A stretch of DNA of 64,000 nucleotides from Streptomyces galbus. Lineage in GTDB: Bacteria; Actinomycetota; Actinomycetes; Streptomycetales; Streptomycetaceae. The translations under genes and the position numbers were made by a program. The notes under the pieces were generated by a model. That model did no database searches. It was not told the DNA's origin and worked only from the letters and a program-made list of their open reading frames with translations. Shown one piece after another: positions 50,979 through 59,516 of this stretch. Position 1 is the stretch's first letter, and each line of letters opens with the position of its first letter. The DNA lies in contig NZ_SZPR01000018.1 in NCBI RefSeq assembly GCF_005280195.1, forward strand, positions 62,001 through 126,000. The letters run 5' to 3'.

Positions 50979-51440
50979 CTACAGGTAGTACCGGGAGACC
51001 GACTCGGCGACGCAGACCGGCTTGTCGCCGCCCTCGCGCTCCACGCTGAAGGCCACGGCCACCTGGACGCCGCCCGGGACGTCCTCGACGCCGGTGATCG
51101 TCGCGGTGGCGCGCAGCCGGGAGCCGACGGGCACGGGGGCGGGGAAACGGACCTTGTTGGTGCCGTAGTTGACGCCCATCTTCACGCCCTCGACGCTGAT
51201 GAGCTGCGGGCCGAACAGCGGGAGCAGGGACAGGGTGAGGTAGCCGTGCGCGATGGTGGTCCCGAAGGGGCCCGCGGCGGCCTTCTCCGGGTCGACGTGG
51301 ATCCACTGGTGGTCCCCGGTGGCCTCGGCGAACAGGTCGATCCGCTTCTGGTCGACCTCCACCCAGTCGGTGTACCCCAGCTGCTCGCCCACGGCCGCCT
51401 TCAGCTCGTCGGGGGAGGTGAAGGTCCTCGGTTCTGCCAT
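50979..51440 (-). CDS. MaoC-like enoyl-CoA hydratase
   Basis: 153 aa from the ATG at 51440 (GAGAGG upstream). A hot-dog fold with the hydratase signature FAEATGDHQWIHVDPEKAA (catalytic Asp/His about 40-45) and TTIAHGYLTLSLLP. Single-domain MaoC proteins hydrate trans-2-enoyl-CoA or act in polyketide/fatty acid routes. Its promoter holds a palindrome matched near the TetR gene at 50.3 kb. Confidence 0.9.
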   Translation of the reverse strand: MAEPRTFTSPDELKAAVGEQLGYTDWVEVDQKRIDLFAEATGDHQWIHVDPEKAAAGPFGTTIAHGYLTLSLLPLFGPQLISVEGVKMGVNYGTNKVRFPAPVPVGSRLRATATITGVEDVPGGVQVAVAFSVEREGGDKPVCVAESVSRYYL

Positions 51441-51472
51441 GTTCCCGGCCTCTCGCTCGGTCTCCGCGATGT

Positions 51473-51488
51473 CTAAGCAACTGCTTAG
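51473..51488. promoter_or_regulatory. TetR-type palindrome in the MaoC/SoxR divergent region
   Basis: CTAAGCA-AC-TGCTTAG, perfect 7-bp arms, 33 bp before the MaoC start. Confidence 0.7.
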
Positions 51489-51553
51489 CATGCTCGGGTG
51501 GCGGGGCGATGTCAACGGACGGCGGCCCCGGCGCGGTGGGTAGGCTCCGGTGA

Positions 51554-52027
51554 GTGCCCCAGATTCCGGAGAAGATCCACGAGCTGACCGTCGGCCAGGT
51601 GTCCGCGCGCAGCGGCGCCGCGGTCTCGGCCCTGCACTTCTACGAGGCCAAAGGCCTGATCAGCAGCCGGCGCACGCCCGGGAACCAGCGCCGCTACAGC
51701 CGCGACACCCTGCGCCGGGTGGCCTTCATCCGGGCGGCCCAGCGGGTCGGCATCCCGCTGGCCACGATCCGCGAGGCCCTGGCCCGGCTGCCCGAGGAGC
51801 GCACCCCGACCCGCGAGGACTGGGCCCGCCTGTCGGAGGCGTGGCGCTCGGAGCTGGACGAACGCATCAAGCAGCTCAACCGGCTCCGCGACCACCTCAC
51901 CGACTGCATCGGCTGCGGCTGCCTGTCGCTCAGCACCTGCGTGCTGTCCAATCCGGACGACGTCTTCGGCGAACGCCTGGTGGGCTCCCGCCTGATGGCG
52001 GAACGCAGGCGTGAGCAAGGTGACTAG
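51554..52027 (+). CDS. soxR: Redox-sensing MerR-family regulator SoxR
   Basis: 157 aa from the GTG at 51554. The MerR HTH is [49 protein letters not shown]. The cluster motif [12 protein letters not shown] (Cys about 120, 123, 125 and 131) binds the [2Fe-2S] centre, as in all SoxR. In Streptomyces SoxR responds to redox-active antibiotics rather than superoxide. TAGGCT seven bases before the GTG suggests a leaderless mRNA. No SoxR box was recognised in this window, so its targets lie elsewhere. Confidence 0.95.
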   Translation: MPQIPEKIHELTVGQVSARSGAAVSALHFYEAKGLISSRRTPGNQRRYSRDTLRRVAFIRAAQRVGIPLATIREALARLPEERTPTREDWARLSEAWRSELDERIKQLNRLRDHLTDCIGCGCLSLSTCVLSNPDDVFGERLVGSRLMAERRREQGD

Positions 52028-52074
52028 GGGCGGGCGGGATGCCGGAGTTCCGCACCCCGCCCCACCCCCGGCGC

Positions 52075-53142
52075 TCACTCGTACTCCGTCCCGCCCTTCC
52101 GCGTCAGGTACGCCGCGCTGACCGCCTTGGCGATGGCCCGGCCCCCCGTCACCGGGCTGTACCGCTCCACCGCGGGCCGGATCACGACGCCCTCCCGCAG
52201 GTGCAGCCCCCGGCCGGACACGGTCTCCCGGCCACTGGCGTGCCCCAGGACCGTCGCGCTGTCGTACGGGCCCTCGAACAGCCGTGGCACCAGCGGGAGT
52301 TCGCCGCCCAGCGCCTCCGCCGGGTCCAGCCACGTCACCGTGCCGCCGATCTCCGCGGAGACGTCGAACACGGCGTACCCGAGGGTGTCGCGCCGCCCGT
52401 CCGCGCCGTACGTCAGGTCCTGCACGCCCGCCCCGTACACCTCGCCGAAGACACCGACCCGTCGCGCGCCCAGCCGCTCGGCGAGCCGGGCCGCGGCCTC
52501 GGCGACGCGGTGACCCCGTACCGCGCGCCAGTACAGGTTGCGCGGATCCTCCTTCAGGGCCAGGGACCTGGCGCCGAAGCCCTTGGAGGAGACGTACACC
52601 CGGTCCTCGTCGGCGACGTAGGTGAGCAGGCAGGCCGAACCGTGCAGCTTCTCGGTCAGGACGACCGGCTCGCCGGGAGCGAAGATGTCCGGATACCGCT
52701 GGACGTTCTCGATGTCGACCCACGGCAGCAGCGCGGGCGCGGACTCGACCTCGCCGTTCATGGTCGGCGGGATCGGCGGCACCCACTTGGTGATGCCGAG
52801 TCGTTCCGCGAAGTCGGTGCCCTCGGCCGCGGCCCGGGCGAGGTCCACGTCCGCCAGCGCCGCCGGCCGGCAGACGATGCCCTGCGACAGCTCGCCCCGC
52901 AGCCGGACCGCCTTCACCCGGTCGGCGTTCCCGCCCGCGAGCCGCCCGGTCAGCCCCAGCTCCTCGATCAGCCCGGCCGGCAGCACCGCCTGCTCGGGGA
53001 TGTACACGGCCACGTCACCGGTGCGGTACACGCCCTTCGCCACGACCGCGCGGTACAGCCCGACCTGCGCCAACTCCAGCGCATCGGCGTTCGGGTGCTC
53101 GTGCACGGTCAGCACTTCGGCGGTGACGCGCAGCGTCGACAT
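52075..53142 (-). CDS. ATP-dependent RNA ligase, DraRnl (DRB0094) type
   Basis: 355 aa. The N-terminal part (about 1-130) is an OB-like domain (STLRVTAEVLTVHEHPNADALELAQVG) as in the Deinococcus enzyme. The nucleotidyltransferase core has motif I EKLHGSACL (adenylated Lys about 163), motif IIIa FGEVYGAGVQDL, motif IV HLREGVVIRP and motif V RAIAKAVSAAYLTRK. Such ligases seal 3'-OH/5'-phosphate RNA nicks with a template strand, hence a role in RNA repair. It stands alone, 47 bp from the convergent soxR stop; no RtcB, Pnkp or Hen1 is nearby. Confidence 0.88.
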   Translation of the reverse strand: MSTLRVTAEVLTVHEHPNADALELAQVGLYRAVVAKGVYRTGDVAVYIPEQAVLPAGLIEELGLTGRLAGGNADRVKAVRLRGELSQGIVCRPAALADVDLARAAAEGTDFAERLGITKWVPPIPPTMNGEVESAPALLPWVDIENVQRYPDIFAPGEPVVLTEKLHGSACLLTYVADEDRVYVSSKGFGARSLALKEDPRNLYWRAVRGHRVAEAAARLAERLGARRVGVFGEVYGAGVQDLTYGADGRRDTLGYAVFDVSAEIGGTVTWLDPAEALGGELPLVPRLFEGPYDSATVLGHASGRETVSGRGLHLREGVVIRPAVERYSPVTGGRAIAKAVSAAYLTRKGGTEYE

Positions 53143-53298
53143 GGCCTTCTCCCAGGGGTGTTCATCAGTTCGTCGGAAGTGTCCGCCCCACTGTCCCGCC
53201 GCCGAAATCCCTGGAACCACCGGATTACCCGCTGCTACCGTCACGCTCTTCGGCCGACGCGAGGAACGCGCCGCGCACGGAGTCATGACGGGAACCCC

Positions 53299-53793
53299 AT
53301 GCGTTCACCCGCCCTCACCGCGGCTCTCGCGGACATCGACACCGTCTTCGACGGCTTCGCCAGCCCGACCGAGACCGGCTGCGGCCGGTGCCGCCTTCCC
53401 GAGGAGACCGCCCACCTGCGCTCGCCGTACACGCGGGACGGCACAGGTCTCGAAGACGTCCTCGACGGGGTACGGCGGGTCGGGCGACCGCACCACGTCC
53501 GCCCACCACGCCGTCACCCACGCCTCGACGGCGTCGGCCTGTTCGACCGGCCAGCTCCCCCAGTCGGCCCGGGCCAGCCCGTGGAACCCCTCAGGGGTGT
53601 CTTGTCGATCAGGATCCCGCACGCCGAGGACGAGCTGCCGGCCGCGCTGCGCTCCTGGGTGGCGGCGCACGCTCCCGTCCGGCTGCGGGCCCTCGGCGAG
53701 CCCGACCTCGCCGAGCGCGCCGGACTCCTCGCCCTGTCCTACGACGACCGCTGGGCGCACCCGTACTGGCGCACCGCCTCCGCCACCAGCTGA
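53299..53793 (+). pseudogene. Hypothetical gene scrambled by an internal inversion
   Basis: The start (53299 to about 53435, plus strand) reads MRSPALTAALADIDTVFDGF ... TETGCGRCRLPEETAHLRSPYT. The end (about 53618-53793, plus) reads LRSWVAAHAPVRLRALGEPDLAERA ... RWAHPYWRTASATS. The middle segment of what I recall as one streptomycete protein family lies on the minus strand (about 53590 down to 53446): FHGLARADWGSWPVEQADAV ... SPDPPYPVEDVFETCA. So the central part is inverted, and segments on either side of it appear deleted. An IS/MITE end sits at the right breakpoint. A plus-strand frame stays open through the block, but the middle of that product is antisense noise. Original function unknown. 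Confidence 0.78.
53593..53613. mobile_element. IS/MITE terminal-repeat remnant at an inversion breakpoint
   Basis: GGGGTGTCTTGTCGATCAGG at 53594-53613 differs from the start of the MITE at 14510 (GGGGGTGTCTCGTCGGTCAGG) by one gap and two substitutions. No second end or internal sequence is present. Confidence 0.65.
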
Positions 53794-54470
53794 GCGTTGG
53801 ACACCGCCCGTCGGCCGTCCGGCAGGACGAGGGTGTCCTCCAGACCGATGCGGGTCGGGTGGCCGAGGCGCACGGCCAGGCCGAGGACCGGCCAGGCGGA
53901 CGCCTCCTCGCCGTGCAGGAGGACCGGGCGGCCGTGGGGGATCGCGGCGAGGTCCGCGAGCAGGTGGCGGGCCGACCGCACGGCCGTCGCCGGGCCGGGG
54001 TCCGTCACCTCGGCCAGGACGCGCAGGACCCTCGGTGCGAGGGGCGAGGCGGCGAAGCGGGCCGCGCCGTCCGTGCCGGACCAGATGCCGGCCTCCACGC
54101 CGACGCCCCGGTCGAGCAGCGCGGCGGCCAGTTCCTCGGCGCCCGGCTCGTGCCAGTTGACCGACGCGTGGTCGGGCAGCACCGTCCAGCGGCGGACCCG
54201 GTCGAGCCGTGCCGGCGGACCGTCCTCCGCCCACGCGCCCGTGGTCACGCCGACGGGCACGTCCACGCGCTCCCGGATCGCCTCCAGCGTCGCCGCGACC
54301 GCGTCCGGCGCGAGCGTGTCCCGGCCGCACGGTGTCTTCGGGTGGACGTGGAGGTCCGTCGCCCCGGCCGCGACCGCCTCGGCGGCGGACCGGGCCAGCG
54401 CCGCGGGCGACAGGGGCACCGCCGGGGAGTCGGCGGCCGTGCGCGCTCCGTTCAGACAGACCTGCACCAT
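53739..54470 (-). CDS. Beta-keto acid cleavage enzyme family protein (BKACE, DUF849)
   Basis: 243 aa, TIM barrel. MVQVCLNGARTAAD, LHVHPKTPCGRDTLAPD (two zinc-binding His), VGVTTGAWAED, SVNWHEPGAEEL, LLHGEEASAWPVL and TRIGLEDTLVLPDG are the DUF849/Kce blocks. Family members condense a beta-keto acid with acetyl-CoA to give acetoacetate and a CoA ester; 3-keto-5-aminohexanoate is the founding substrate. It is somewhat shorter than usual (about 270-300). The 3' end overlaps the scrambled gene by 55 bp. Confidence 0.87.
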   Translation of the reverse strand: MVQVCLNGARTAADSPAVPLSPAALARSAAEAVAAGATDLHVHPKTPCGRDTLAPDAVAATLEAIRERVDVPVGVTTGAWAEDGPPARLDRVRRWTVLPDHASVNWHEPGAEELAAALLDRGVGVEAGIWSGTDGAARFAASPLAPRVLRVLAEVTDPGPATAVRSARHLLADLAAIPHGRPVLLHGEEASAWPVLGLAVRLGHPTRIGLEDTLVLPDGRRAVSNAQLVAEAVRQYGCAQRSS

Positions 54471-54535
54471 GCCCCGATGGTGACACGTCCCGGGGAACAG
54501 GGGTGCGGCATCCCCGGCGCACCCCCGCCGTGCGG

Positions 54536-55138
54536 TCAGGCCGACATCAGCAGCCGTCCGCGCCGGGCGGCACCCAGCGCCCCGGGCGTGAGCACCGGCC
54601 GCGGGACGAGAATCCCGCAGTCCGCGCAGACCGGCCCGGCGGACGGCTCGTGGTCGAGGTCGTCCCTCCAGTCCAGCCGCTCACCGTCGCACACCGGGCA
54701 GCACGAGCCCGGTGCCCGCTCCAGCGCGGCGATCAGCCGGCGCAGCACCTCGGCCAGCGGTTCACGGGGGTGGACCCGCGGGTCGTCGCACCACGCCACA
54801 CCGAAGCCGCCCCAGGTCATCCGGTGCCAGTCGTCGACACTGCCGGGCCTGCGCAGCCCGTCGTGCTTCTCCTTCCTCCGCCGCTCGGCGAACCCCACCT
54901 CGTACGCGAGCCACACCGCGCGGGCCTCCTCCAGCTCCTCCAACGCGGCCACGAGCCGCGCCGGGTCGGGGGATCGGTCCTCGGGTCCGAACCCGGCCCG
55001 CGAGCACAGGTGGTCCCACGTCGCCCGGTGCCCGTAGGGCGCGAACCGCTCCAGGCACTTGCGCAGCGAGTACCGCCGCAGTGCCAGATCGCACCGCGGG
55101 TCGCGCACCTGTCTCGCCAGACTCCGGAAACCGGCCAT
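54536..55138 (-). CDS. Hypothetical protein with zinc ribbon
   Basis: 200 aa, not recognised. A helical, charged N-terminal two thirds (EELEEARAVWLAYEVGFAERRRKEK) precedes a CPVC (about 150) and CADC (about 175) pair that would form a zinc ribbon. GAGGTGCAAGGCG precedes the ATG at 55138. A small reading frame lies 38 bp upstream on the same strand. Role unknown; zinc ribbons of this kind often bind nucleic acid or act in complexes. Confidence 0.7.
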   Translation of the reverse strand: MAGFRSLARQVRDPRCDLALRRYSLRKCLERFAPYGHRATWDHLCSRAGFGPEDRSPDPARLVAALEELEEARAVWLAYEVGFAERRRKEKHDGLRRPGSVDDWHRMTWGGFGVAWCDDPRVHPREPLAEVLRRLIAALERAPGSCCPVCDGERLDWRDDLDHEPSAGPVCADCGILVPRPVLTPGALGAARRGRLLMSA

Positions 55139-55176
55139 CGCCTTGCACCTCCGTCACATCTGCACCTGTATTTCGG

Positions 55177-55320
55177 TCACTTCGGCGCCGCCGCGCCACC
55201 GACGCGCGACGTCGTCGAAGAGACGTACCGACAGGCGATTCGGCTCCACTCGATCTCCGTGCCGTCGTAAGAGCTGTCGCAAAGCCGCCGTAGGGACCTG
55301 GAAAAGTGACGCATGCTCAT
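55177..55320 (-). CDS. Possible 47-residue protein
   Basis: MSMRHFSRSLRRLCDSSYDG ... ending VGGAAAPK, with GGAG four bases before the ATG. In this frame about 84 percent of third positions are G or C over its 3' part; the alternative overlapping minus frame has far less, so this frame is the more gene-like. It is divergent from the acylase gene (60 bp) and may be cotranscribed with the zinc-ribbon gene. No family recognised. If not translated, the stretch is simply the leader of that gene. Confidence 0.35.
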   Translation of the reverse strand: MSMRHFSRSLRRLCDSSYDGTEIEWSRIACRYVSSTTSRVGGAAAPK

Positions 55321-55380
55321 CTTCACTCCGTGCGATACCGGCGGTAACCTTCCGGCCACCCCAGTCGCTAGGAGCTGCCC

Positions 55381-58170
55381 ATGCCACGGCGAACCTCCCG
55401 CGCAACCCTCGACAGACTGAGAACTCCCGGCAGATTCCCCGGGTTCCTGAAGAGCGCCTCGGTATGCGTCCTGATTGCGGGGCTGTTGTCCCCGCTCACC
55501 CAGACGGCCGCCTCGGCCGCCGGAACCGCCGCCCCGAACGACCTGTGCGGCGGCCAGTGTTCCGACATCCTGCCGCCCGGCGAGAACGGCAACGCCACCC
55601 TCGCCCAGATCCTGCTCAACCAGGCCTTCGGCACCCAGCCCGGGCACGCCGAGGACCAGCTCGGCCCCTACGCCAACCTGGCCAAGGGCTACCCCTCCCT
55701 GACCAACGCGACGATCAACACCTTCTTCAACGACGCCTCGTTCGGCGTCCCCTCCGACCAGGTCGCCTCCACCGAGAAGCCCGCCGGGCGCGGTGACGTG
55801 ACGATCGTCCGCGACAAGAAGACGGGTGTGCCGCACATCACGGGCACCACGCGCTACGGCACCGAGTTCGGCGCCGGCTATGCCGCCGCCCAGGACCGGC
55901 TGTGGCTGATGGACGTCTTCCGGCACGTGGGCCGCGGGCAGCTGACCGGCTTCGCGGGCGGCGCGCCCTCCAACCAGGGCCTGGAACAGCAGTTCTGGCG
56001 CAACGCCCCCTACACCGAGGCCGACCTCCAGGCGCAGATCGACAACGCCGTGGCGAACAACGGCGCCCGCGGTCAGCAGGCCCTCGCCGACGTCAGGGCC
56101 TACCTCGACGGCATCAACGCCTACATCGACGCCTCCGACAGCGGCCGCTACTTCCCCGGCGAGTACGTGCTGACCGGCCACAAGGACTCCATCACCAACG
56201 CCGGCACGATCGACCACTTCAAGGTGACCGACCTGGTGGCGCTGGCCTCGGTCGTCGGCGCGCTGTTCGGCTCCGGCGGCGGGGGAGAGGTCGACAACGC
56301 CCTCTCCCTGCTCGCCGCCCAGGAGAAGTACGGCGTGGCCGAGGGCACCAGGGTCTGGGAGTCCTTCCGTGAACGCAACGACCCCGAGGCCGTCCTGACC
56401 GTCCACGACGGCCGCAGCTTCCCCTACGCCACCCGGCCCGACACCCCCCAGGGCGAGGCCCTGCCCGACGCCGGCTCGGTCGCCGAGGAACCGCTGGTGT
56501 ACGACCGCACCGGCAGCGCGGCGACGGCCACCGCGAGCACCGCGTCCCGCACGGCCGCCGCGACCGCCCTCACCTCCGCGCGGCGCGGCATGTCCAACGC
56601 CCTGGTGGTCAGCGGGACGTACACGGCGAGCGGCCACCCGGTCGCCGTCTTCGGCCCGCAGACCGGCTACTTCGCGCCGCAACTGCTCATGCTCCAGGAG
56701 ATCCAGGGCCCCGGACTGAGCGCCCGCGGCGCCTCCTTCGCGGGCCTGAGCATGTACGTCGAACTGGGACGCGGCCAGGACTACGCGTGGAGCGCCACGA
56801 CCTCCGGCCAGGACATCATCGACACCTACGCGGTCGAGCTGTGCCAGGACGACTACCACTACCTGTACCGCGGCACCTGCACGGCGATGGACAAGGTAGA
56901 GCAGAAGAACGCCTGGAAGCCCACCACGGCCGACGGCACCGCGGCCGGCTCGTACACGATGCGGGTCTGGCGCACCCGGTACGGTCCGGTCGAGTACCGG
57001 GCCACCGTCGGCGGCAAGAAGGTCGCCTACACCACCCTGCGCTCCTCCTACCTGCACGAGGCCGACTCCATCATCGGCTTCCAGATGCTGAACGACCCGG
57101 ACTACGTCAAGGGCCCCGACAGCTTCCAGGGCGCGGTGCAGCACATCAACTACACCTTCAACTGGTTCTACGCCGACGCCGCGCACACCGCGTACTACAA
57201 CAGCGGCGACAACCCGGTGCGGGCGAGCGGCGTCGACGCGGAGTTCCCGGTCTGGGCGCAGCCGGCGTACGAGTGGCGCGGCTGGGACCCGGCCACCAAC
57301 ACCGCCGCCTACACCCCGGCCTCGGCGCACCCCCACTCCACCGACCAGGACTACTACATCTCCTGGAACAACAAGCAGGCCGAGGACTACACGACCGCGC
57401 CCTGGGGCGACGGCTCCGTGCACCGCGGGAACCTGCTGGAGGACCGGGTGAAGAAGCTGGTCGCCGCCGGCGGCGTCACCCGCGCCGCGCTGGTCAAGGC
57501 CATGGGCGAGGCGGCCCTCGCCGACCTGCGCGCCGAGGACGTCCTGCCGGACCTGCTGAAGGTGATCACCAGCTCCCCGGTCACCGACGCCACGGCCGCG
57601 GCGGCCGTGGGCAAGCTGCAGACCTGGCTCACGGCGGGCGGCCTGCGCACGGAGACGTCGGCCGGCTCCAAGACGTACGCGAACGCCGACGCGATCCGGC
57701 TGCTGGACGCCTGGTGGCCGCTGCTGGTGAAGGCCGAGTTCCAACCGGGCCTGGGCAGCGACCTGTACACGGCGTTCACGCACAACCTGCCCGTCGACGA
57801 GGCCCCTTCGGCCGGCCACGGCCCGACCGGCTCGCACGCCGGGAGCTCGTTCCAGTACGGCTGGTGGAGCTATGTCGACAAGGACATCCGCGCGGTGCTC
57901 GGCCAGTCCGTGCGGGGACCGCTGGCGCGGACGTACTGCGGCGGCGGCAGCCTGGCCGCCTGCCGGGACGTGCTGATCGGCTCCCTGAAGGAGGCGGCCG
58001 GCGCGACCGCGGCCCAGGTCTACCCGGGCGACGACCAGTGCTCGGCGGGCGACCAGTGGTGCGCCGACTCGATCGTCCAGCGCACCCTGGGCGGCATCAA
58101 GCACTACCGGATCAGCTGGCAGAACCGCCCCACCTACCAGCAGGTCGTGGAGTTCACCTCGCACCGCTGA
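55381..58170 (+). CDS. Secreted penicillin-acylase-family Ntn hydrolase
   Basis: 929 aa preproprotein. The signal peptide (ASVCVLIAGLLSPLTQTAASA, ends about 46) is followed by the alpha chain (FGAGYAAAQDRLWLMDVFRHVGRGQLTGF), a spacer ending near GM-SNALVVSG, and a beta chain whose new N-terminal Ser (about 405) is the nucleophile. VFGPQTGYFAPQ, YAWSATTSGQDIIDTYAVEL and FNWFYADAAHTAYYNSG are beta-chain blocks. Family members cleave amide bonds of penicillins, acyl-homoserine lactones or echinocandin-type lipopeptides. The length (over 900) fits the quorum-signal/lipopeptide acylases. Two cysteine pairs near the end suggest disulfides. Confidence 0.92.
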   Translation: MPRRTSRATLDRLRTPGRFPGFLKSASVCVLIAGLLSPLTQTAASAAGTAAPNDLCGGQCSDILPPGENGNATLAQILLNQAFGTQPGHAEDQLGPYANLAKGYPSLTNATINTFFNDASFGVPSDQVASTEKPAGRGDVTIVRDKKTGVPHITGTTRYGTEFGAGYAAAQDRLWLMDVFRHVGRGQLTGFAGGAPSNQGLEQQFWRNAPYTEADLQAQIDNAVANNGARGQQALADVRAYLDGINAYIDASDSGRYFPGEYVLTGHKDSITNAGTIDHFKVTDLVALASVVGALFGSGGGGEVDNALSLLAAQEKYGVAEGTRVWESFRERNDPEAVLTVHDGRSFPYATRPDTPQGEALPDAGSVAEEPLVYDRTGSAATATASTASRTAAATALTSARRGMSNALVVSGTYTASGHPVAVFGPQTGYFAPQLLMLQEIQGPGLSARGASFAGLSMYVELGRGQDYAWSATTSGQDIIDTYAVELCQDDYHYLYRGTCTAMDKVEQKNAWKPTTADGTAAGSYTMRVWRTRYGPVEYRATVGGKKVAYTTLRSSYLHEADSIIGFQMLNDPDYVKGPDSFQGAVQHINYTFNWFYADAAHTAYYNSGDNPVRASGVDAEFPVWAQPAYEWRGWDPATNTAAYTPASAHPHSTDQDYYISWNNKQAEDYTTAPWGDGSVHRGNLLEDRVKKLVAAGGVTRAALVKAMGEAALADLRAEDVLPDLLKVITSSPVTDATAAAAVGKLQTWLTAGGLRTETSAGSKTYANADAIRLLDAWWPLLVKAEFQPGLGSDLYTAFTHNLPVDEAPSAGHGPTGSHAGSSFQYGWWSYVDKDIRAVLGQSVRGPLARTYCGGGSLAACRDVLIGSLKEAAGATAAQVYPGDDQCSAGDQWCADSIVQRTLGGIKHYRISWQNRPTYQQVVEFTSHR

Positions 58171-58198
58171 CCGGCCGCCCCGGCCGGCACCGCGCGAC

Positions 58199-58238
58199 GG
58201 CGGCGGGCCCGTCCCCCAGGGGACACGGGCCCGCCGCC
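58199..58238. terminator. Bidirectional terminator between acylase and NamZ-like genes
   Basis: GGCGGCGGGCCCGT pairs with ACGGGCCCGCCGCC (58225-58238); the loop can form an inner CCCC/GGGG stem. It sits between the two convergent stops. Confidence 0.8.
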
Positions 58239-58243
58239 CACGG

Positions 58244-59464
58244 TCACCGGTACAGCAGGTACTCCTTCCGCACCCGGCGGAACGCCTCCAGTTCCGCCTG
58301 CCAGCCCGCCACCACCTCGTCGGGGCCGGCGCCCGCGTCGATCGCCGTGCGCACCCACGTCGAGCCGGTCAGCTTGTCGATCCAGTGGTCCGCGCGCCAG
58401 GCGAACCCGCTCCACACCCGCTTGGCCGTGACCAGCAGCGCCACACCGGTGCGGACCGGGTCGAAGGCGTCCCGGTCGTGGACGTGGATCTGCACCCCGC
58501 CGACGGTCCTGCCCTGGAACTTGGAGAAGGTCGGCGCGAAGTACGCCTCCCGGAAACGCACCCCGGGCAGTCCCAGCGCGTTCGCGGCGGCGGCCCAGCG
58601 CCCGTCGAGCCCCTCGGCGCCCAGCAGTTCGAACGGCCGGGTCGTGCCGCGGCCCTCCGACAGGTTCGTCCCCTCGAACAGGCAGGTGCCGGAGTAGACG
58701 AGCGCGGTGTCGGGCGTGGGCATGTTCGGGCTCGGCGGCACCCACGGCAGCCCGGCCGTGTCGTACCACTGCGACCGCCGCCAGCCGGTCATCGCGACCA
58801 CGTCCAGCTCCACCGGCGCGGTCAGGAACTCGCCGTTGAACAGGCGGGCCAGCTCCGCGACCGTCATGCCGTGCGACTGGGCGATCGGCTGCCGGCCGAC
58901 GAACGTCGCGAACTCGAGGTGCAGCACCGGACCCGTGGCCGCCCGGCCGGTCACCGGGTTCGGCCGGTCCAGCACCACGCACCGCAGACCGGCCGCCGCC
59001 GCCGCCTCCATGCAGTCGTACAGCGTCCAGATGTAGGTGTAGAAGCGGGCGCCGACGTCCTGGATGTCGAAGACGACCGTGTCGACGCCGGACGCGGCGA
59101 AGACGTCGGCGAGCGGCCGGCCGCTCTTGAGGTAGGTGTCGTAGACCGGGAGGCCGGTCGCCGGGTCGTCGTAGCGGCCCTCCGAGCCGCCGGCCTGGGC
59201 GGTCCCCCGGAAGCCGTGCTCCGGGCCGAAGACCGCCGTCAGCCCGACACGGGGGTCGCGGTGCATCACGTCGACGATGTGCTCGGCGTCCCGGGTGACG
59301 CCGGTGGGGTTGGTGACGACCCCCACCTTCTGCCCGGCGAGCAGCGCGTAGCCGTCCGCCGCGAGCCGTTCGAAGCCGGTGCGCGGGCGTTCGCGGTGCC
59401 GGGGTGCCGCCGGGACCGCCGCCAGCGAGGTGGAGGCGAGCAGGCTTCTTCGGGACAGGTGCAT
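58244..59464 (-). CDS. Exported DUF1343 protein, NamZ-like exo-beta-N-acetylmuramidase
   Basis: 406 aa from the ATG at 59464 with a Tat-like start (MHLSRRSLLASTSLAAVPAA). KVGVVTNPTGVTRDAEHIVDVM, GLTAVFGPEHGFRGTAQAG, VFDIQDVGARFYTYIWTL, LDRPNPV and LFEGTNLSEGRGTTRPFEL are DUF1343 blocks; the Glu in GPEHG and in EGTNLSEG are candidates for catalysis. NamZ enzymes release MurNAc from the ends of peptidoglycan fragments. It probably acts in cell-wall recycling outside the cell. No other recycling gene is adjacent. Confidence 0.88.
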   Translation of the reverse strand: MHLSRRSLLASTSLAAVPAAPRHRERPRTGFERLAADGYALLAGQKVGVVTNPTGVTRDAEHIVDVMHRDPRVGLTAVFGPEHGFRGTAQAGGSEGRYDDPATGLPVYDTYLKSGRPLADVFAASGVDTVVFDIQDVGARFYTYIWTLYDCMEAAAAAGLRCVVLDRPNPVTGRAATGPVLHLEFATFVGRQPIAQSHGMTVAELARLFNGEFLTAPVELDVVAMTGWRRSQWYDTAGLPWVPPSPNMPTPDTALVYSGTCLFEGTNLSEGRGTTRPFELLGAEGLDGRWAAAANALGLPGVRFREAYFAPTFSKFQGRTVGGVQIHVHDRDAFDPVRTGVALLVTAKRVWSGFAWRADHWIDKLTGSTWVRTAIDAGAGPDEVVAGWQAELEAFRRVRKEYLLYR

Positions 59465-59516
59465 GGATCCTCCGATGGGTCGTCGCATGCCGGCCGGACG
59501 GGCGCTGTTCCCCCGA

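Noticed and set aside
55154-55405. An 83-residue minus-strand frame overlapping the acylase start
   Set aside because: Third-position GC is poor and its start lies inside the acylase signal-peptide region with no ribosome site.
55177-58164. A 995-residue frame antisense to the acylase
   Set aside because: Shadow of the acylase codon bias; only its last 47 codons, outside the acylase, were kept as a weak candidate.
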